Positions 18,467 to 27,839 are shown, counted from the first letter of the stretch. The stretch: 64,000 bases of DNA from an uncultured Gammaproteobacteria bacterium (GCA_947259885.1 CAMYNW010000018.1:12910-76909), one strand, 5' to 3'. Made by a program: numbers and translations. Notes: generated by a model from the sequence alone, not told the origin.

Positions 18467-18478
18467 TTCAGCAATACC

Positions 18479-18651
18479 ATGTCAGGTTTGTCTTCAGTCC
18501 AGGTCGAACACTACTGGGATCAGGGTGTTGTAGACCCGACGCTTGGTTCAGTTCCACCGCAATTGAAAACTACAAGGAGATCTTGAAAAACCCGAGTTCG
18601 TTCGGCCTAAACTCCCCTGACTGGAACGCATTATTTCAACGCGTCAATTAG
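18479..18651 (+). pseudogene. Possible frameshifted N-terminal remnant of a phytanoyl-CoA dioxygenase-like gene
   Basis: The frame from ATG 18479 begins MSGLSSVQVEHYWDQGVV, which resembles the LTxEQVxxYxxxGYxV opening of PhyH-family dioxygenases. It loses its likeness after about 20 residues. A second plus-strand frame then continues FSSTAIENYKEILKNPSS, like the helix that follows in PhyH proteins, and ends at 18651. Together they cover only about 55 residues of a family near 270-300. The resemblance was judged by eye and is weak, so this may be non-coding spacer. Confidence 0.3.
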
Positions 18652-18654
18652 TTT

Positions 18655-19806
18655 TTAAACCACCACCAGGTCCGTAGGCTGGCGACTTAACCGTTCAACT
18701 CCACTATCGGTCACGCGGACAGTTTGACCTAGGGTCATTGAGTTACGTCTATCGCTGTTCATCAAAATAATATGCACGAAAAAAATCATATTAGTAGATA
18801 ACTCAAATTCGTTGCCTGTGTAGAACATCGGAAAGTCCATCCACATTGGGGTGTACATCGCGCCCAGACTATAACCACAGGCATTCATTCTGTGATCCTT
18901 GAATCCCGCCTGGTCCAAAACAGCTGCATGCGTATCGAATACCTGCCCCATAGTCGCGCCAGGTTTGATGGTTTCGAGGCAGGCCTCCATCGCGTCCGAA
19001 CAGGCTTTGTGCATCGCGATGTGTTCGGTGGACGGTGCACCGGTTAGAAAAGTCTGCATCAAGGCGGCATGATAACGCCGAAACGCTCCGGCATATTCAA
19101 GAGTAAGTTGATCCTGATCCCCTACGGTTTCACGCCCGGTAAAATACCGACACAGCAACGCTCCATCACCAGAGCCAATAATGAACTCATTGCCTGGATA
19201 GTCACCACCACCACGAAATACAGCGCCCTGCATGGCGGCAAGGATGTCTCCCTCGAACACCCCAGGTCCGGCGGTTTCAATGGCGGCATCCATTGCATCA
19301 TCCGCGAGTTCGGCAGCACGTCGAACATAAGCTATTTCCGCTTCACTTTTAATCACCCTGAATTTGCTGACCAATGTCGAAGTATCTTCAAGTTCGCACA
19401 ATCCATTTACCGCCTGGTCCAGCATCCGGCCGTATGCGGCTGACAACCCATAGGCGTTGTACTCGCACCCTAGCCGTTTGCCGGTAACTCCATACTCTTT
19501 AAGCACAGCGACCAGATCATCCGCGGGATTGGAGCCTGCACGATCAACCCAGATTCTAATGTCTTCAATATCGGAAGTATGCTGAGCCTGGCGTAGATCG
19601 GGGGCTCGTGTTAACAGAAAGAAATGTCCATCCACGCCCAGGTAAAAACACTGAAAGAAACAATAACCAAATGTGTCATACCCGGTCAGGTAATACATGC
19701 TCTCCTGCTTAAACATCAGCAGACCATCGAGCCCCTGTCGGGATAGTTCATCGATCACGTGTTGTCGGCGGCTGGCGAGTTCGGATTCAGTAAAATGGAT
19801 AGGCAT
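18655..19806 (-). CDS. M24-fold (creatinase/aminopeptidase P-like) protein lacking canonical metal ligands
   Basis: 383 residues: an N-terminal creatinase-type domain (about 1-150, MYYLTGYDTFGYCFFQ) and a pita-bread domain. In the positions where M24 metallopeptidases carry Asp, Asp, His, Glu and Glu, this protein has Glu237 (LEYAG), Ala248 (YHAALM), Tyr312 (CGYSLG), His345 (FFVHII) and no clear final Glu. Loss of the metal set is known for creatinase and some relatives, which hydrolyse C-N bonds in small molecules without metal. The RRYHAALMQT segment matches that branch as remembered. A peptidase role is therefore unlikely; a hydrolase acting on a creatine-, ectoine- or amide-like compound is possible. 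It is convergent with the aldolase region. Confidence 0.8.
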   Translation of the reverse strand: MPIHFTESELASRRQHVIDELSRQGLDGLLMFKQESMYYLTGYDTFGYCFFQCFYLGVDGHFFLLTRAPDLRQAQHTSDIEDIRIWVDRAGSNPADDLVAVLKEYGVTGKRLGCEYNAYGLSAAYGRMLDQAVNGLCELEDTSTLVSKFRVIKSEAEIAYVRRAAELADDAMDAAIETAGPGVFEGDILAAMQGAVFRGGGDYPGNEFIIGSGDGALLCRYFTGRETVGDQDQLTLEYAGAFRRYHAALMQTFLTGAPSTEHIAMHKACSDAMEACLETIKPGATMGQVFDTHAAVLDQAGFKDHRMNACGYSLGAMYTPMWMDFPMFYTGNEFELSTNMIFFVHIILMNSDRRNSMTLGQTVRVTDSGVERLSRQPTDLVVV

Positions 19807-19922
19807 ATCAGTGTAATTCGTTGTTTAGGATTTGAGTTAGACAATCGATAACTTTCGTCAAGCAGATTGTATTGCTATGGGAGTACAATCTAGCCTCGCA
19901 TAATATAACCTCTTAGACACTC

Positions 19923-21227
19923 ATGGGACGATCCACTCACACCAGATTTGATACCCTGGCACTGCACGCCGGCCAGGTTCCTGATCCGCTCACAGGATCG
20001 CGCGCAGTGCCCATTTACCAGACCGCCAGTTATGTTTTTCGGGACAGCGAACATGCTGCGTCATTGTTCAATATGGAACGACCTGGTCATGCCTATTCTC
20101 GACTTTCCAACCCGACTACTGCGGTATTTGAGGAGCGGGTGGCAGCTCTCGAAGACGGTGTAGGCGGGATTGCCACTGCCAGCGGCCAGGCCGCTATGCA
20201 CCTTGCCATCGCAACCCTGATGGATGGAGGATCGCATATCGTATCGTCCAGTGCCATTTATGGCGGCTCACATAATCTGTTGCAATACACCCTTCCTCGA
20301 TTTGGAATTGACACCACCTTCGTGTCTCCGCGTGACGTCGATGCCATGCGCGCGGCAATACGTCCTGAGACAAAATTGATATTTGGAGAAGTGGTGGGGA
20401 ATCCAGGAAATGATGTCATGAATCTGCCGCTGGTGGCTGAGCTCGCACACGAACACGGCATTCCGCTGATGATCGACTCGACCTTTACCACACCCTATCT
20501 GATCAAGCCATTTGAATACGGAGCCGATCTGATTATGCATTCTGCAACCAAGTTTTTGTGCGGCCACGGCACTGTTATAGGTGGTGTAGTGGTTGATCAT
20601 GGTCGATTTAACTGGGAGAAAAGCGGCCGATTTGATACCTTGAGTGCGCCGTATAATGGATTTCACAGTATGTCTTTTGATGAAGAGTCTTCTACAGGGG
20701 CATTTTTGTTGCGGGCACGACGCGAAGGTCTCAGGGACTTCGGAGCCTGTATGAGCCCTACTACCGCATTCTATATTCTGCAGGGATTGGAAACATTATC
20801 GATCCGAATGGACCGGCATGTTTACAATACCCGCAAGGTAGTAGAGTTTTTACAGTCGTCTGATGCTGCAGAGGATATCAGCTATCCGGAACTGGAATCC
20901 CATCCCGACTATGCACTGGCCCAGGAACTCCTGCCTAGGGGTGCGGGCGCAGTATTCAGTTTTACTTTAAAAGGCGGTCGGGAAGCGGGCCGAGCCTTCG
21001 TCGAAGGACTGCAGATATTTTCCCATCTGGCTAATGTTGGAGACGCCAAGTCGCTGGTAATCCACCCTGCGAGTACAACGCACTACCGCATGAGTGAAGA
21101 GGATCTGCTGAAAGCGGGCATTAATGCGGGCACAATCCGGTTGTCCGTAGGCATTGAAGATGTTGATGACCTGCTCGAAGATATCTCCAGAGGTATTCGT
21201 CAATCACAAAAAGCTGTCGCTGCCTAA
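19923..21227 (+). CDS. metY: O-acetylhomoserine sulfhydrylase-type PLP enzyme
   Basis: 434 residues of the Cys/Met metabolism PLP family, with the cofactor Lys at about 210 in MHSATKFLCGHG and upstream motifs FDTLALHAGQVPDP, YSRLSNPTT and ATASGQAA. Length near 430 and the GHGTVIGGVVVDHG loop fit MetY-type O-acetylhomoserine/O-acetylserine sulfhydrylases, which make homocysteine from sulfide in the cytosol; cystathionine synthases and lyases are about 40 residues shorter. A strong AAGGAG precedes the next gene, only 14 bp away, so the two are probably co-transcribed. Other gamma-replacement substrates cannot be excluded. Confidence 0.9.
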   Translation: MGRSTHTRFDTLALHAGQVPDPLTGSRAVPIYQTASYVFRDSEHAASLFNMERPGHAYSRLSNPTTAVFEERVAALEDGVGGIATASGQAAMHLAIATLMDGGSHIVSSSAIYGGSHNLLQYTLPRFGIDTTFVSPRDVDAMRAAIRPETKLIFGEVVGNPGNDVMNLPLVAELAHEHGIPLMIDSTFTTPYLIKPFEYGADLIMHSATKFLCGHGTVIGGVVVDHGRFNWEKSGRFDTLSAPYNGFHSMSFDEESSTGAFLLRARREGLRDFGACMSPTTAFYILQGLETLSIRMDRHVYNTRKVVEFLQSSDAAEDISYPELESHPDYALAQELLPRGAGAVFSFTLKGGREAGRAFVEGLQIFSHLANVGDAKSLVIHPASTTHYRMSEEDLLKAGINAGTIRLSVGIEDVDDLLEDISRGIRQSQKAVAA

Positions 21228-21241
21228 TAAGGAGAATTCCT

Positions 21242-22051
21242 ATGTATCTTCAGATTGATGGAATTGATTACTATGCTTACACCGCAGCGCACGTCATAAA
21301 CCCAACTTTCGAAACCATAGTATTCGTGCATGGGACCTCTATGGACCATTCAGTATGGGCGCTTCAAAGCAGATATTTTGCCTATCACGACTACAATATA
21401 CTGGCCATCGATTTGCCCGGACATGGCCACAGCGGTGGCGACGCCTTGAACCGGGTCGAGGACTACGCCGCCTGGTTAGTTGAGATGATGCAGCAAGCAG
21501 ACGGGCAGTGCTTTCACCTGGTAGGGCACAGCATGGGCGCCTTGATCTGTCTCGAGGCTGCCGCACAATACGGCCAATCTGCGCCGACATTGTGCAGCCT
21601 TTCACTGGTCGGTTTTTCCTACCCCATGACAGTGACCCCAGTATTGTTGGATGCCGCAAGAGACAATCCCACCGAGGCCTATTCCATGATGACGCAATGG
21701 AGTCACACTTCCGCCATTGGTGGTGAACCCAATCCTGGTTTTTGGTCAGCCGGCAGCCAGATGAGTATGATGGAAAATAGTCGCCCGGGGACTGTATTCA
21801 CAGACCTTACCGCCTGTAACAATTATCAAGGCGGACCCGAGGCCATTGAAAAAACCTCCTGTCCAATGTTGTTCATCAGTGGCGTCCAAGACAAGATGGC
21901 GCCAGCGAAACTCGCGCGCAAGGAGGCAGATAATAATTCAAATGCTGAGATCGTCATGCTACCTCGGTGCGGGCACAGCATCATGTCAGAAAATCCCGAC
22001 GGGGTACGCGATTCACTTCGCCACTTTATAACGAAATCCAAAAACGATTAG
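21242..22051 (+). CDS. Alpha/beta-fold hydrolase
   Basis: 269 residues with FVHGTSMDHSVW (oxyanion region), AIDLPGHGHSGGD, the nucleophile elbow VGHSMGAL and a C-terminal His in LPRCGHSIMSENP. The acid residue is probably Asp in SGVQDKMAP. All triad elements are present, so an active esterase, lipase or C-C hydrolase is expected. It follows metY by 14 bp. It is too short and divergent to be homoserine acetyltransferase MetX, which would have been the logical partner. Substrate unknown. Confidence 0.85.
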   Translation: MYLQIDGIDYYAYTAAHVINPTFETIVFVHGTSMDHSVWALQSRYFAYHDYNILAIDLPGHGHSGGDALNRVEDYAAWLVEMMQQADGQCFHLVGHSMGALICLEAAAQYGQSAPTLCSLSLVGFSYPMTVTPVLLDAARDNPTEAYSMMTQWSHTSAIGGEPNPGFWSAGSQMSMMENSRPGTVFTDLTACNNYQGGPEAIEKTSCPMLFISGVQDKMAPAKLARKEADNNSNAEIVMLPRCGHSIMSENPDGVRDSLRHFITKSKND

Positions 22052-22068
22052 CCCTTCGGCGGTACATC

Positions 22069-22782
22069 ATGATTCCCTATAAAGACGAGAATCCGACGCA
22101 CCATATTCCTTATATTACCTACGCCATAATCGTAGCTAATGTGCTGGTATGGATATTACTTCAGGGAATGGGACTTCAGCCGGCCCTGGAGCAATCGGTC
22201 TGCAGCTATGGCGCGATTCCAGGGGCGCTGCTCGGTTCGGCCTCCTTAAGTGAAACCGGTGCGACATTTTGCCCACAACTTCAACAATCCTGGCTTACCG
22301 CATTCAGCTCGATGTTTCTTCACGGCAGTTGGCTGCATCTGATTGGTAATATGTGGTTTCTATGGATTTTTGCCGATAATATTGAAGACGCGCTGCGACC
22401 GCTTAAGTTTATGATTTTCTATCTATTAGGTGGAATCGCCGCAGTGGCAGCACAAATAATTTCCGACCCCAATAGTCTGATTCCAATGGTCGGCGCCTCC
22501 GGTGCGATCGGCGGTATTATGGGTGCTTACGCGAGAGTGTTTCCCAAAGTAAGGGTGCATATAGCCGTTATCCTGGGTTTTTATGTCATGCGACACACTA
22601 TTGCAGCGATGTGGATGCTTGGACTCTGGTTGGGTATGCAAGCACTCAGCGCAGTTTTAGCCGCAGAATCCGGGCAACAGGGGGGCGTAGCGTTTTGGGC
22701 CCATATCGGCGGATTCGCAACCGGTTTTATTCTTATCAAGTTTTTTTACACCGACGCAAAACCAGCAATGCGTGGCGTTTGA
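22069..22782 (+). CDS. Rhomboid family intramembrane serine protease
   Basis: 237 residues from the ATG at 22069, 17 bp after the hydrolase; an earlier in-frame start at 21967 would overlap that gene by 85 bp. Six or more hydrophobic segments, the nucleophile Ser144 in MVGASGAIGGIMGAY, and the partner His212 in WAHIGGFATGF form the rhomboid dyad. The HGSWLHLIGNMWFLWIF helix is the conserved second-helix motif. It cleaves membrane proteins within the bilayer. It resembles the common bacterial type beginning MIPYKDENPT rather than GlpG, and lacks an N-terminal cytosolic domain. Confidence 0.93.
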   Translation: MIPYKDENPTHHIPYITYAIIVANVLVWILLQGMGLQPALEQSVCSYGAIPGALLGSASLSETGATFCPQLQQSWLTAFSSMFLHGSWLHLIGNMWFLWIFADNIEDALRPLKFMIFYLLGGIAAVAAQIISDPNSLIPMVGASGAIGGIMGAYARVFPKVRVHIAVILGFYVMRHTIAAMWMLGLWLGMQALSAVLAAESGQQGGVAFWAHIGGFATGFILIKFFYTDAKPAMRGV

Positions 22783-22820
22783 TATCCGCTGAAATTGCGC
22801 ACACCAGACTGTCTAACTAG

Positions 22821-24161
22821 ATGCAGAATATCGATCAAATAATCTACCCGCGCTGGTTAATACCCGTGCAGGATATTGACACCCCGCCACATCAACAGGT
22901 TCTCGAACGTTACGGCGTGGCGGTAGATAAAGGCCGTGTGTTAACAATCGAAAGTCGCAGTTCTCTGTCTTTAAAATTCCACAGTGACCACATCACAGAG
23001 CTGGCAGAGCATGTCCTGATGCCTGGCCTGATCAATGCGCATACCCATAGTGCCATGACACTGCTAAGAGGTTATGCAGATGACCTACCATTAATGGAGT
23101 GGCTGTCGCAGCATATCTGGCCTGCAGAAGCAAAGTGGGTCAATTCTGAGTTTGTAAAAGTAGGTACTGATCTCGCTATTGCTGAGATGATCATGAGCGG
23201 CACAACATGTTTTAATGACATGTACTTCTTTCCCAATATCACCGCGTCTCGCGCTGAATTGGCGGGAATACGTGCCTGCGTTGGAATGATAGTCATCGAT
23301 TTTCCAACGGTATGGGCGAACGATGCGGATGAGTACATAAGTAAAGGCCTGGAGGTACGCGATGAGCTACGTCACTCGGCGTTGGTTACTTCGGCGTTTG
23401 CGCCGCACGCGCCCTATACCGTTTCTAACCAGCCCCTTGAAAAACTAGGTGTACTTGCGGAAGAGCTTGACTGTCAAATTCATATGCATGTGCATGAAAC
23501 TGCTCACGAAATAGATGAGTCCACTGCCCGATACGGCATGCGGCCCCTTGAACGCCTGGATCAGCTGGGATTGGTCAGCCCACGCCTCGCTGCAGTGCAC
23601 ATGACCCAGTTATTACCAGCGGAAATTACAACTCTGGCAGAGCGTGGTGTGAATGTCGTGCACTGCCCGCAATCCAATCTTAAACTTGCAAGCGGTTTCA
23701 GCCCGGTCAATAAACTTTTAAAGCAAGGCGTTAATGTGGCGGTCGGCACCGACGGCGCATCGAGCAACAATGATCTGGATATGCTAGCTGAAACGCAGAG
23801 CGCCGCTCTACTTGCCAAAGCGGTGGCAGATGACCCCTCTGCAATGAATGCCTATCAAGCCTTGTACGCCTCGACCAAGGCAGGCGCGATTGCTCTGGGA
23901 CTTGAAACTGAGACCGGATCCATAGAACCGGGTAAATCCGCAGACATGATTGCCATTGATCTATCCGATCCCGCTTCACAACCTGTGTTTCATCCCTTGA
24001 GCCAGGTGATTTACAGCGCTTCAAGAACTCAGGTTAGCGATGTCTGGATAGCGGGTAAGCGTTTGCTTGAAGATCGTAAACTAACCCGAATGGAGCTCTC
24101 GGGCATCATTTCGGCGGCAAGTGAATGGGGGTTGAAAATTGAAGCGGGGCACACACAATAA
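22821..24161 (+). CDS. mtaD: 5'-methylthioadenosine/S-adenosylhomocysteine deaminase (TRZ/ATZ amidohydrolase)
   Basis: 446 residues of the metal-dependent amidohydrolase superfamily. Zinc ligands are visible in [28 protein letters not shown] and [14 protein letters not shown]. It is expected to deaminate methylthioadenosine and S-adenosylhomocysteine. Its position immediately upstream of ubiG (4 bp) fits, because S-adenosylhomocysteine is the product of methylation. The same order, mtaD-ubiG-mupP, is common in Pseudomonas-type gammaproteobacteria. The exact nucleoside preference cannot be read from sequence. Confidence 0.9.
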   Translation: MQNIDQIIYPRWLIPVQDIDTPPHQQVLERYGVAVDKGRVLTIESRSSLSLKFHSDHITELAEHVLMPGLINAHTHSAMTLLRGYADDLPLMEWLSQHIWPAEAKWVNSEFVKVGTDLAIAEMIMSGTTCFNDMYFFPNITASRAELAGIRACVGMIVIDFPTVWANDADEYISKGLEVRDELRHSALVTSAFAPHAPYTVSNQPLEKLGVLAEELDCQIHMHVHETAHEIDESTARYGMRPLERLDQLGLVSPRLAAVHMTQLLPAEITTLAERGVNVVHCPQSNLKLASGFSPVNKLLKQGVNVAVGTDGASSNNDLDMLAETQSAALLAKAVADDPSAMNAYQALYASTKAGAIALGLETETGSIEPGKSADMIAIDLSDPASQPVFHPLSQVIYSASRTQVSDVWIAGKRLLEDRKLTRMELSGIISAASEWGLKIEAGHTQ

Positions 24162-24165
24162 CTTT

Positions 24166-24885
24166 ATGACTAATAGTCAGTCCGACAATGTTGATCCAGC
24201 TGAGATTGCCAAGTTCAGCGAACTGGCCAGTCGCTGGTGGGATCCGCAGAGTGAATTCAAACCACTTCATCAAATCAATCCACTGCGTCTGGATTTTATT
24301 GATCAGCGTACTCCATTGAAAGGATTGAAAGTGCTCGATGTGGGTTGTGGTGGAGGCATTTTAAGCGAATCGATGGCGCAGCGAGGCGCCGACGTCACCG
24401 GTATCGATATGGCGGAGGGACCGCTTTCGGTTGCACGTTTGCACGCCCTAGAATCCAGCGCGGCGGTTAACTACCGCGCCGTCACCGCGGAGCAACTGGC
24501 CACAGAGCAGCCCCATGCTTTCGACGTAGTGACCTGCCTGGAGATGCTGGAGCATGTGCCGAATCCAGCCAGTGTGGTCTCTGCATGCCAGACTTTGGTG
24601 GGCCCCGGTGGGTCGGTTTATTTTTCAACCATCAATCGTAACCCTAAATCTTTTTTGTTAGCGATTGTTGGCGCTGAATTCATACTCAATCTGTTGCCGA
24701 AGGGTACACACCAGTATCAGAAGTTGATCAAACCTTCAGAGTTGAACAATTGGTGTGAGCAGGCAGGACTGCACCTAGCAGAAATTACCGGCATGCATTA
24801 CAACCCACTATTCAAAACCTATTCACTAGGACCTGGCCTCGACGTCAACTATCTTGCCCATACTTTGAACGGCGAGATCAACTGA
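24166..24885 (+). CDS. ubiG: Bifunctional 3-demethylubiquinol O-methyltransferase / 2-polyprenyl-6-hydroxyphenol methylase UbiG
   Basis: 239 residues from the ATG at 24166. The class I SAM-binding motif [18 protein letters not shown], the acidic end of strand 2 in VTGIDMAEG and the typical opening [15 protein letters not shown] identify UbiG, which carries out both O-methylation steps of ubiquinone synthesis. The C-terminal [14 protein letters not shown] is also conserved. A frame reaching back to 24139 would overlap mtaD and lacks homologous sequence. Gap to mupP 18 bp. Confidence 0.96.
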   Translation: MTNSQSDNVDPAEIAKFSELASRWWDPQSEFKPLHQINPLRLDFIDQRTPLKGLKVLDVGCGGGILSESMAQRGADVTGIDMAEGPLSVARLHALESSAAVNYRAVTAEQLATEQPHAFDVVTCLEMLEHVPNPASVVSACQTLVGPGGSVYFSTINRNPKSFLLAIVGAEFILNLLPKGTHQYQKLIKPSELNNWCEQAGLHLAEITGMHYNPLFKTYSLGPGLDVNYLAHTLNGEIN

Positions 24886-24903
24886 TCAGGTCACCGTAAA
24901 CCA

Positions 24904-25563
24904 ATGTCTTCTGGTGTAAAAGCAGTATTATTTGATCTGGATGGAACTCTGCTGGATACTGCTGGAGATCTAGTCGGTGCCGTCAACGCTCTACTGACTC
25001 GGCATGATCGGGAACAGCTTCCACTACCGGCGCTGAGGCCATGGGTTTCTCAGGGAGGGCTTGCGCTGGTCAGCAGAGCTTTCAATCTTTCGCCGGACGA
25101 AAAACATGCGCACAAGCTATGGCGAGAGTATCTTGAAGAATACAAGTCGCGGATCAGCGCTACGACCTCGCTGTTCGAAGGCATGGCGACAATCTTGTCG
25201 ATGATCGAAGAATCCGGCCGTAAATGGGGAATCGTCACCAATAAACCGAAGTTTCTGACCTCTCTTCTTTTAGAACAACTGGATCTTGGATTCAAACCCG
25301 ATTGTGTAGTATGCGGAGACACTGTTTCACGAAGTAAGCCATGGCCGGATCCGGTCCTTCATGCCTGCGAATTGCTCAGCATTCCTCCCGAGCAGGGCAT
25401 TATGGTTGGCGATGATGCCAGAGACATCTTATCCGGGCAGGGAGCTGGCATGGTATCGCTGGCCGCATCCTGGGGTTATATACGACCGGATGACGATCCA
25501 GAGCATTGGGGTGCGGAAGCGATATTAGATCACCCCCGACAATTGCATGACTGGATTAACTAA
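24904..25563 (+). CDS. mupP: HAD-family phosphatase, MupP/Gph type
   Basis: 219 residues with HAD motif I LFDLDGTLLDTAGD, motif II IVTNKP, and motif III/IV KPWPDPVLHACE with MVGDDARDILSGQGAGM. Both phosphoglycolate phosphatase Gph and N-acetylmuramate-6-phosphate phosphatase MupP look like this. MupP is favoured by the position immediately after ubiG, which is the Pseudomonas arrangement for the peptidoglycan-recycling enzyme, and by the CGDTVSRSKPWPDP stretch. The glycolate oxidase cluster in the same window keeps a phosphoglycolate role open, so the symbol is provisional. Confidence 0.8.
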   Translation: MSSGVKAVLFDLDGTLLDTAGDLVGAVNALLTRHDREQLPLPALRPWVSQGGLALVSRAFNLSPDEKHAHKLWREYLEEYKSRISATTSLFEGMATILSMIEESGRKWGIVTNKPKFLTSLLLEQLDLGFKPDCVVCGDTVSRSKPWPDPVLHACELLSIPPEQGIMVGDDARDILSGQGAGMVSLAASWGYIRPDDDPEHWGAEAILDHPRQLHDWIN

Positions 25564-25640
25564 ACCAACTTATTTAATCCTGATAGTTTTGTCGACTGCT
25601 CTTGCTATTATGTTGAAAGTGCGGTGTGCCTTTTACGCTC

Positions 25641-26519
25641 ATGACAACATTACTTGACACGCCTCAACAGGCAAGCCGCTGGTGTCAACGTCAAAGAGAT
25701 ACAGGTAAAAGCATCGGTTATGTGCCGACAATGGGTGCACTGCATGATGGACACCTTTCACTGGTGCGTCGTTCGGTCTCAGAAAATGATATCACTTGCG
25801 TGAGCATCTTTATAAATCCCCTTCAATTTAATAACCCTGAGGACCTGGAAAGTTACCCTAGATCGATGGAATCCGACCTGGTGATGCTTCAAGAGGCAGG
25901 GTGTGACATGGTGTATACGGGCAGTCTGGAAACATTCTTTCCGGATCAGACTAGTTCCTTGGAAAACTCCGTGCCGGTAGAGCCAGTGAAATTACGGGGT
26001 CTTGAGGCAGACTGCCGCCCAGGGCATCTCGAGGGCGTTAAGGCTATCGTGGAGCGATTGTTTGCAACGGTTGGCCAATGCAGTGCTTACTTTGGGGAAA
26101 AAGATTTTCAACAGACCCTGCTGGTAAAAGACATTGCAAACAGACATGGTGAGATTGACGTGGTGGTTTGCCCAACGGTTCGGGAAACCTCGGGTTTGGC
26201 CATGTCTTCACGCAACCAACGTCTTTCCACTGCTGCACTGGAACTCGCTTCCTGCCTATACCAGGCCTTAGTGGAAGCAGATAACGCATGGCGCCAAGGG
26301 GAACGTAACCCGCTTAGACTGGAACAATTGATGCAAGATAAACTGGATCGACCGGGCATTGAGATTGAGTACGCCACGGTCCGTGATCCACTTAACTGGA
26401 CCATTGACACACCAACACATCTTAATGATTCGGCCCAGGCGTTAATCGCGGCTTACATCGATGGGGTACGATTGATAGATAATCTTGCCCTGGGATCTTG
26501 CGGTTGTAGCGAAAGCTAG
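25641..26519 (+). CDS. panC: Pantothenate synthetase
   Basis: 292 residues from the ATG at 25641; a GTG 15 bp upstream is an alternative start. Family motifs are PTMGALHDGHLSLVRRS with the HxGH nucleotide-binding signature, FINPLQFN, YFGEKDFQQTLLVKD and SSRNQRLS. It joins pantoate and beta-alanine using ATP. The usual partner panB is not next to it, so the pathway is split in this genome. The gene ends 3 bp before the convergent outer-membrane protein gene. Confidence 0.96.
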   Translation: MTTLLDTPQQASRWCQRQRDTGKSIGYVPTMGALHDGHLSLVRRSVSENDITCVSIFINPLQFNNPEDLESYPRSMESDLVMLQEAGCDMVYTGSLETFFPDQTSSLENSVPVEPVKLRGLEADCRPGHLEGVKAIVERLFATVGQCSAYFGEKDFQQTLLVKDIANRHGEIDVVVCPTVRETSGLAMSSRNQRLSTAALELASCLYQALVEADNAWRQGERNPLRLEQLMQDKLDRPGIEIEYATVRDPLNWTIDTPTHLNDSAQALIAAYIDGVRLIDNLALGSCGCSES

Positions 26520-26522
26520 ATT

Positions 26523-27839
26523 TTAAAAAGTAGCCCGGGTACCTGCGTAGACTCTAGTGTCGCCGGCATCGCCTAATCCTTGCGCAACATCAAGACGGAG
26601 ATCGGTACGAACAAAAGATCGAATCTTCCAACGCAGCCCCGCACCCACACCAACTCTTGGATCAGAAATATCAATATCTCCAAGATCGAGAAACGCATTA
26701 CCTGCATCAATAAAACCTACCCAGCGAAGTGTTTCGCGACCCATAATGGGTCTTAAATATTCTATATTTACAATATAGAAGGTGTCCCCCTCGATACTGT
26801 CTCGAGCATATCCCCTAATAGCGGTGCCACCAGTGACGCTGTAGGTTGCATCACCAAAAATGGAGTCGGTGATGTGACCAAATCGTAGCTGCGTATTCAA
26901 ATTGGACATTTTTGCCGCATTCATTGGCCGGTAGCGCCGATGAAATAAATTGTAGGAAGTGTGATTCACTTCGGACCCTAGAATCGATGCCGCCAGCTCG
27001 ACATTAAGCCCATAGTGGGAACCACTTCGGTAAGCGCCGTGATCGACGACGTTTATATATTGGATACCGCCAATAAGAGAATTTACTGTCGTATCGAAAA
27101 ATAAATCTGGATCCCCTTGAAGAAACTCGTGATCATAATCGTCGGAACGTAACCCTAACGTCATTCGATGACCTTTGCTGGGGCCTTTGGTGGTCAGCCA
27201 TTTAGAAACATTGAATCCCACTGAAATCCGTTCGCGTAGATAATCGCCGGCAAAAATCCCCCGTTGCTCAGAGATGTCTACCTCGTCATAATCAAACTGA
27301 AAACCGAGGTCATAATCAGACTGGAGGATTCTCGGGTATCGATAATCTATCTCGAAGGTCTGTTCAGTTTGAAAGTCCGTATCCTTATAATCCTTTCGCT
27401 TGGCGCGAACGGTAAGGATATTGTTTATTCCAAACAGGTTGTCCATTTGCAACCTGCCCCCCCAGCTAACATCCCCATCGCTACCGCGGCTGAATGTCGG
27501 AACTAAATACCAGAACCGTTTTTCATCCACCACAAAGGTCACTTCTACTCCCTCCAGAGTGCTGGTTGTGGATGCCTCGACCGAGCGAAATAATCCCAGA
27601 TCCATAATATTCTGGCGGGACAACTCAACAATACCGGCATCAAACGCCTCGCCTTCCTTTATTACCAGTTCCTGTTTGATTACCCGTTCTTTGGTTTTCT
27701 CATTGCCTTCAATTTGGATGCGAATCACCGTTCCTTGTGGATCAGGCTCAGCCTCTTCCGCAAAACTTAGCCCACATACCCCAAGAAGCAGCACGCCGCA
27801 TCCTGCATAGGCGAGGATTTTTTTGACTCCTGGCATCAA
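26523..27839 (-). CDS. BamA/TamA-like outer-membrane protein with one POTRA domain
   Basis: 438 residues: a signal peptide (VLLLGVCGLSFAEEA), one POTRA-like domain (about 37-106, IQIEGNEKTKERVIKQEL and FDAGIVELSRQNIMDLGLF) and a beta-barrel of the bacterial surface antigen type ending in aromatic Phe (TRATF), as expected for Bam-assembled proteins. BamA has five POTRA domains and TamA three, so this is a short relative of unknown task, perhaps in lipid or protein export. VSWGGRLQMDNLFG and IRGYARDSIEGDTF resemble the barrel family. No partner gene is adjacent. Confidence 0.82.
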   Translation of the reverse strand: MMPGVKKILAYAGCGVLLLGVCGLSFAEEAEPDPQGTVIRIQIEGNEKTKERVIKQELVIKEGEAFDAGIVELSRQNIMDLGLFRSVEASTTSTLEGVEVTFVVDEKRFWYLVPTFSRGSDGDVSWGGRLQMDNLFGINNILTVRAKRKDYKDTDFQTEQTFEIDYRYPRILQSDYDLGFQFDYDEVDISEQRGIFAGDYLRERISVGFNVSKWLTTKGPSKGHRMTLGLRSDDYDHEFLQGDPDLFFDTTVNSLIGGIQYINVVDHGAYRSGSHYGLNVELAASILGSEVNHTSYNLFHRRYRPMNAAKMSNLNTQLRFGHITDSIFGDATYSVTGGTAIRGYARDSIEGDTFYIVNIEYLRPIMGRETLRWVGFIDAGNAFLDLGDIDISDPRVGVGAGLRWKIRSFVRTDLRLDVAQGLGDAGDTRVYAGTRATF

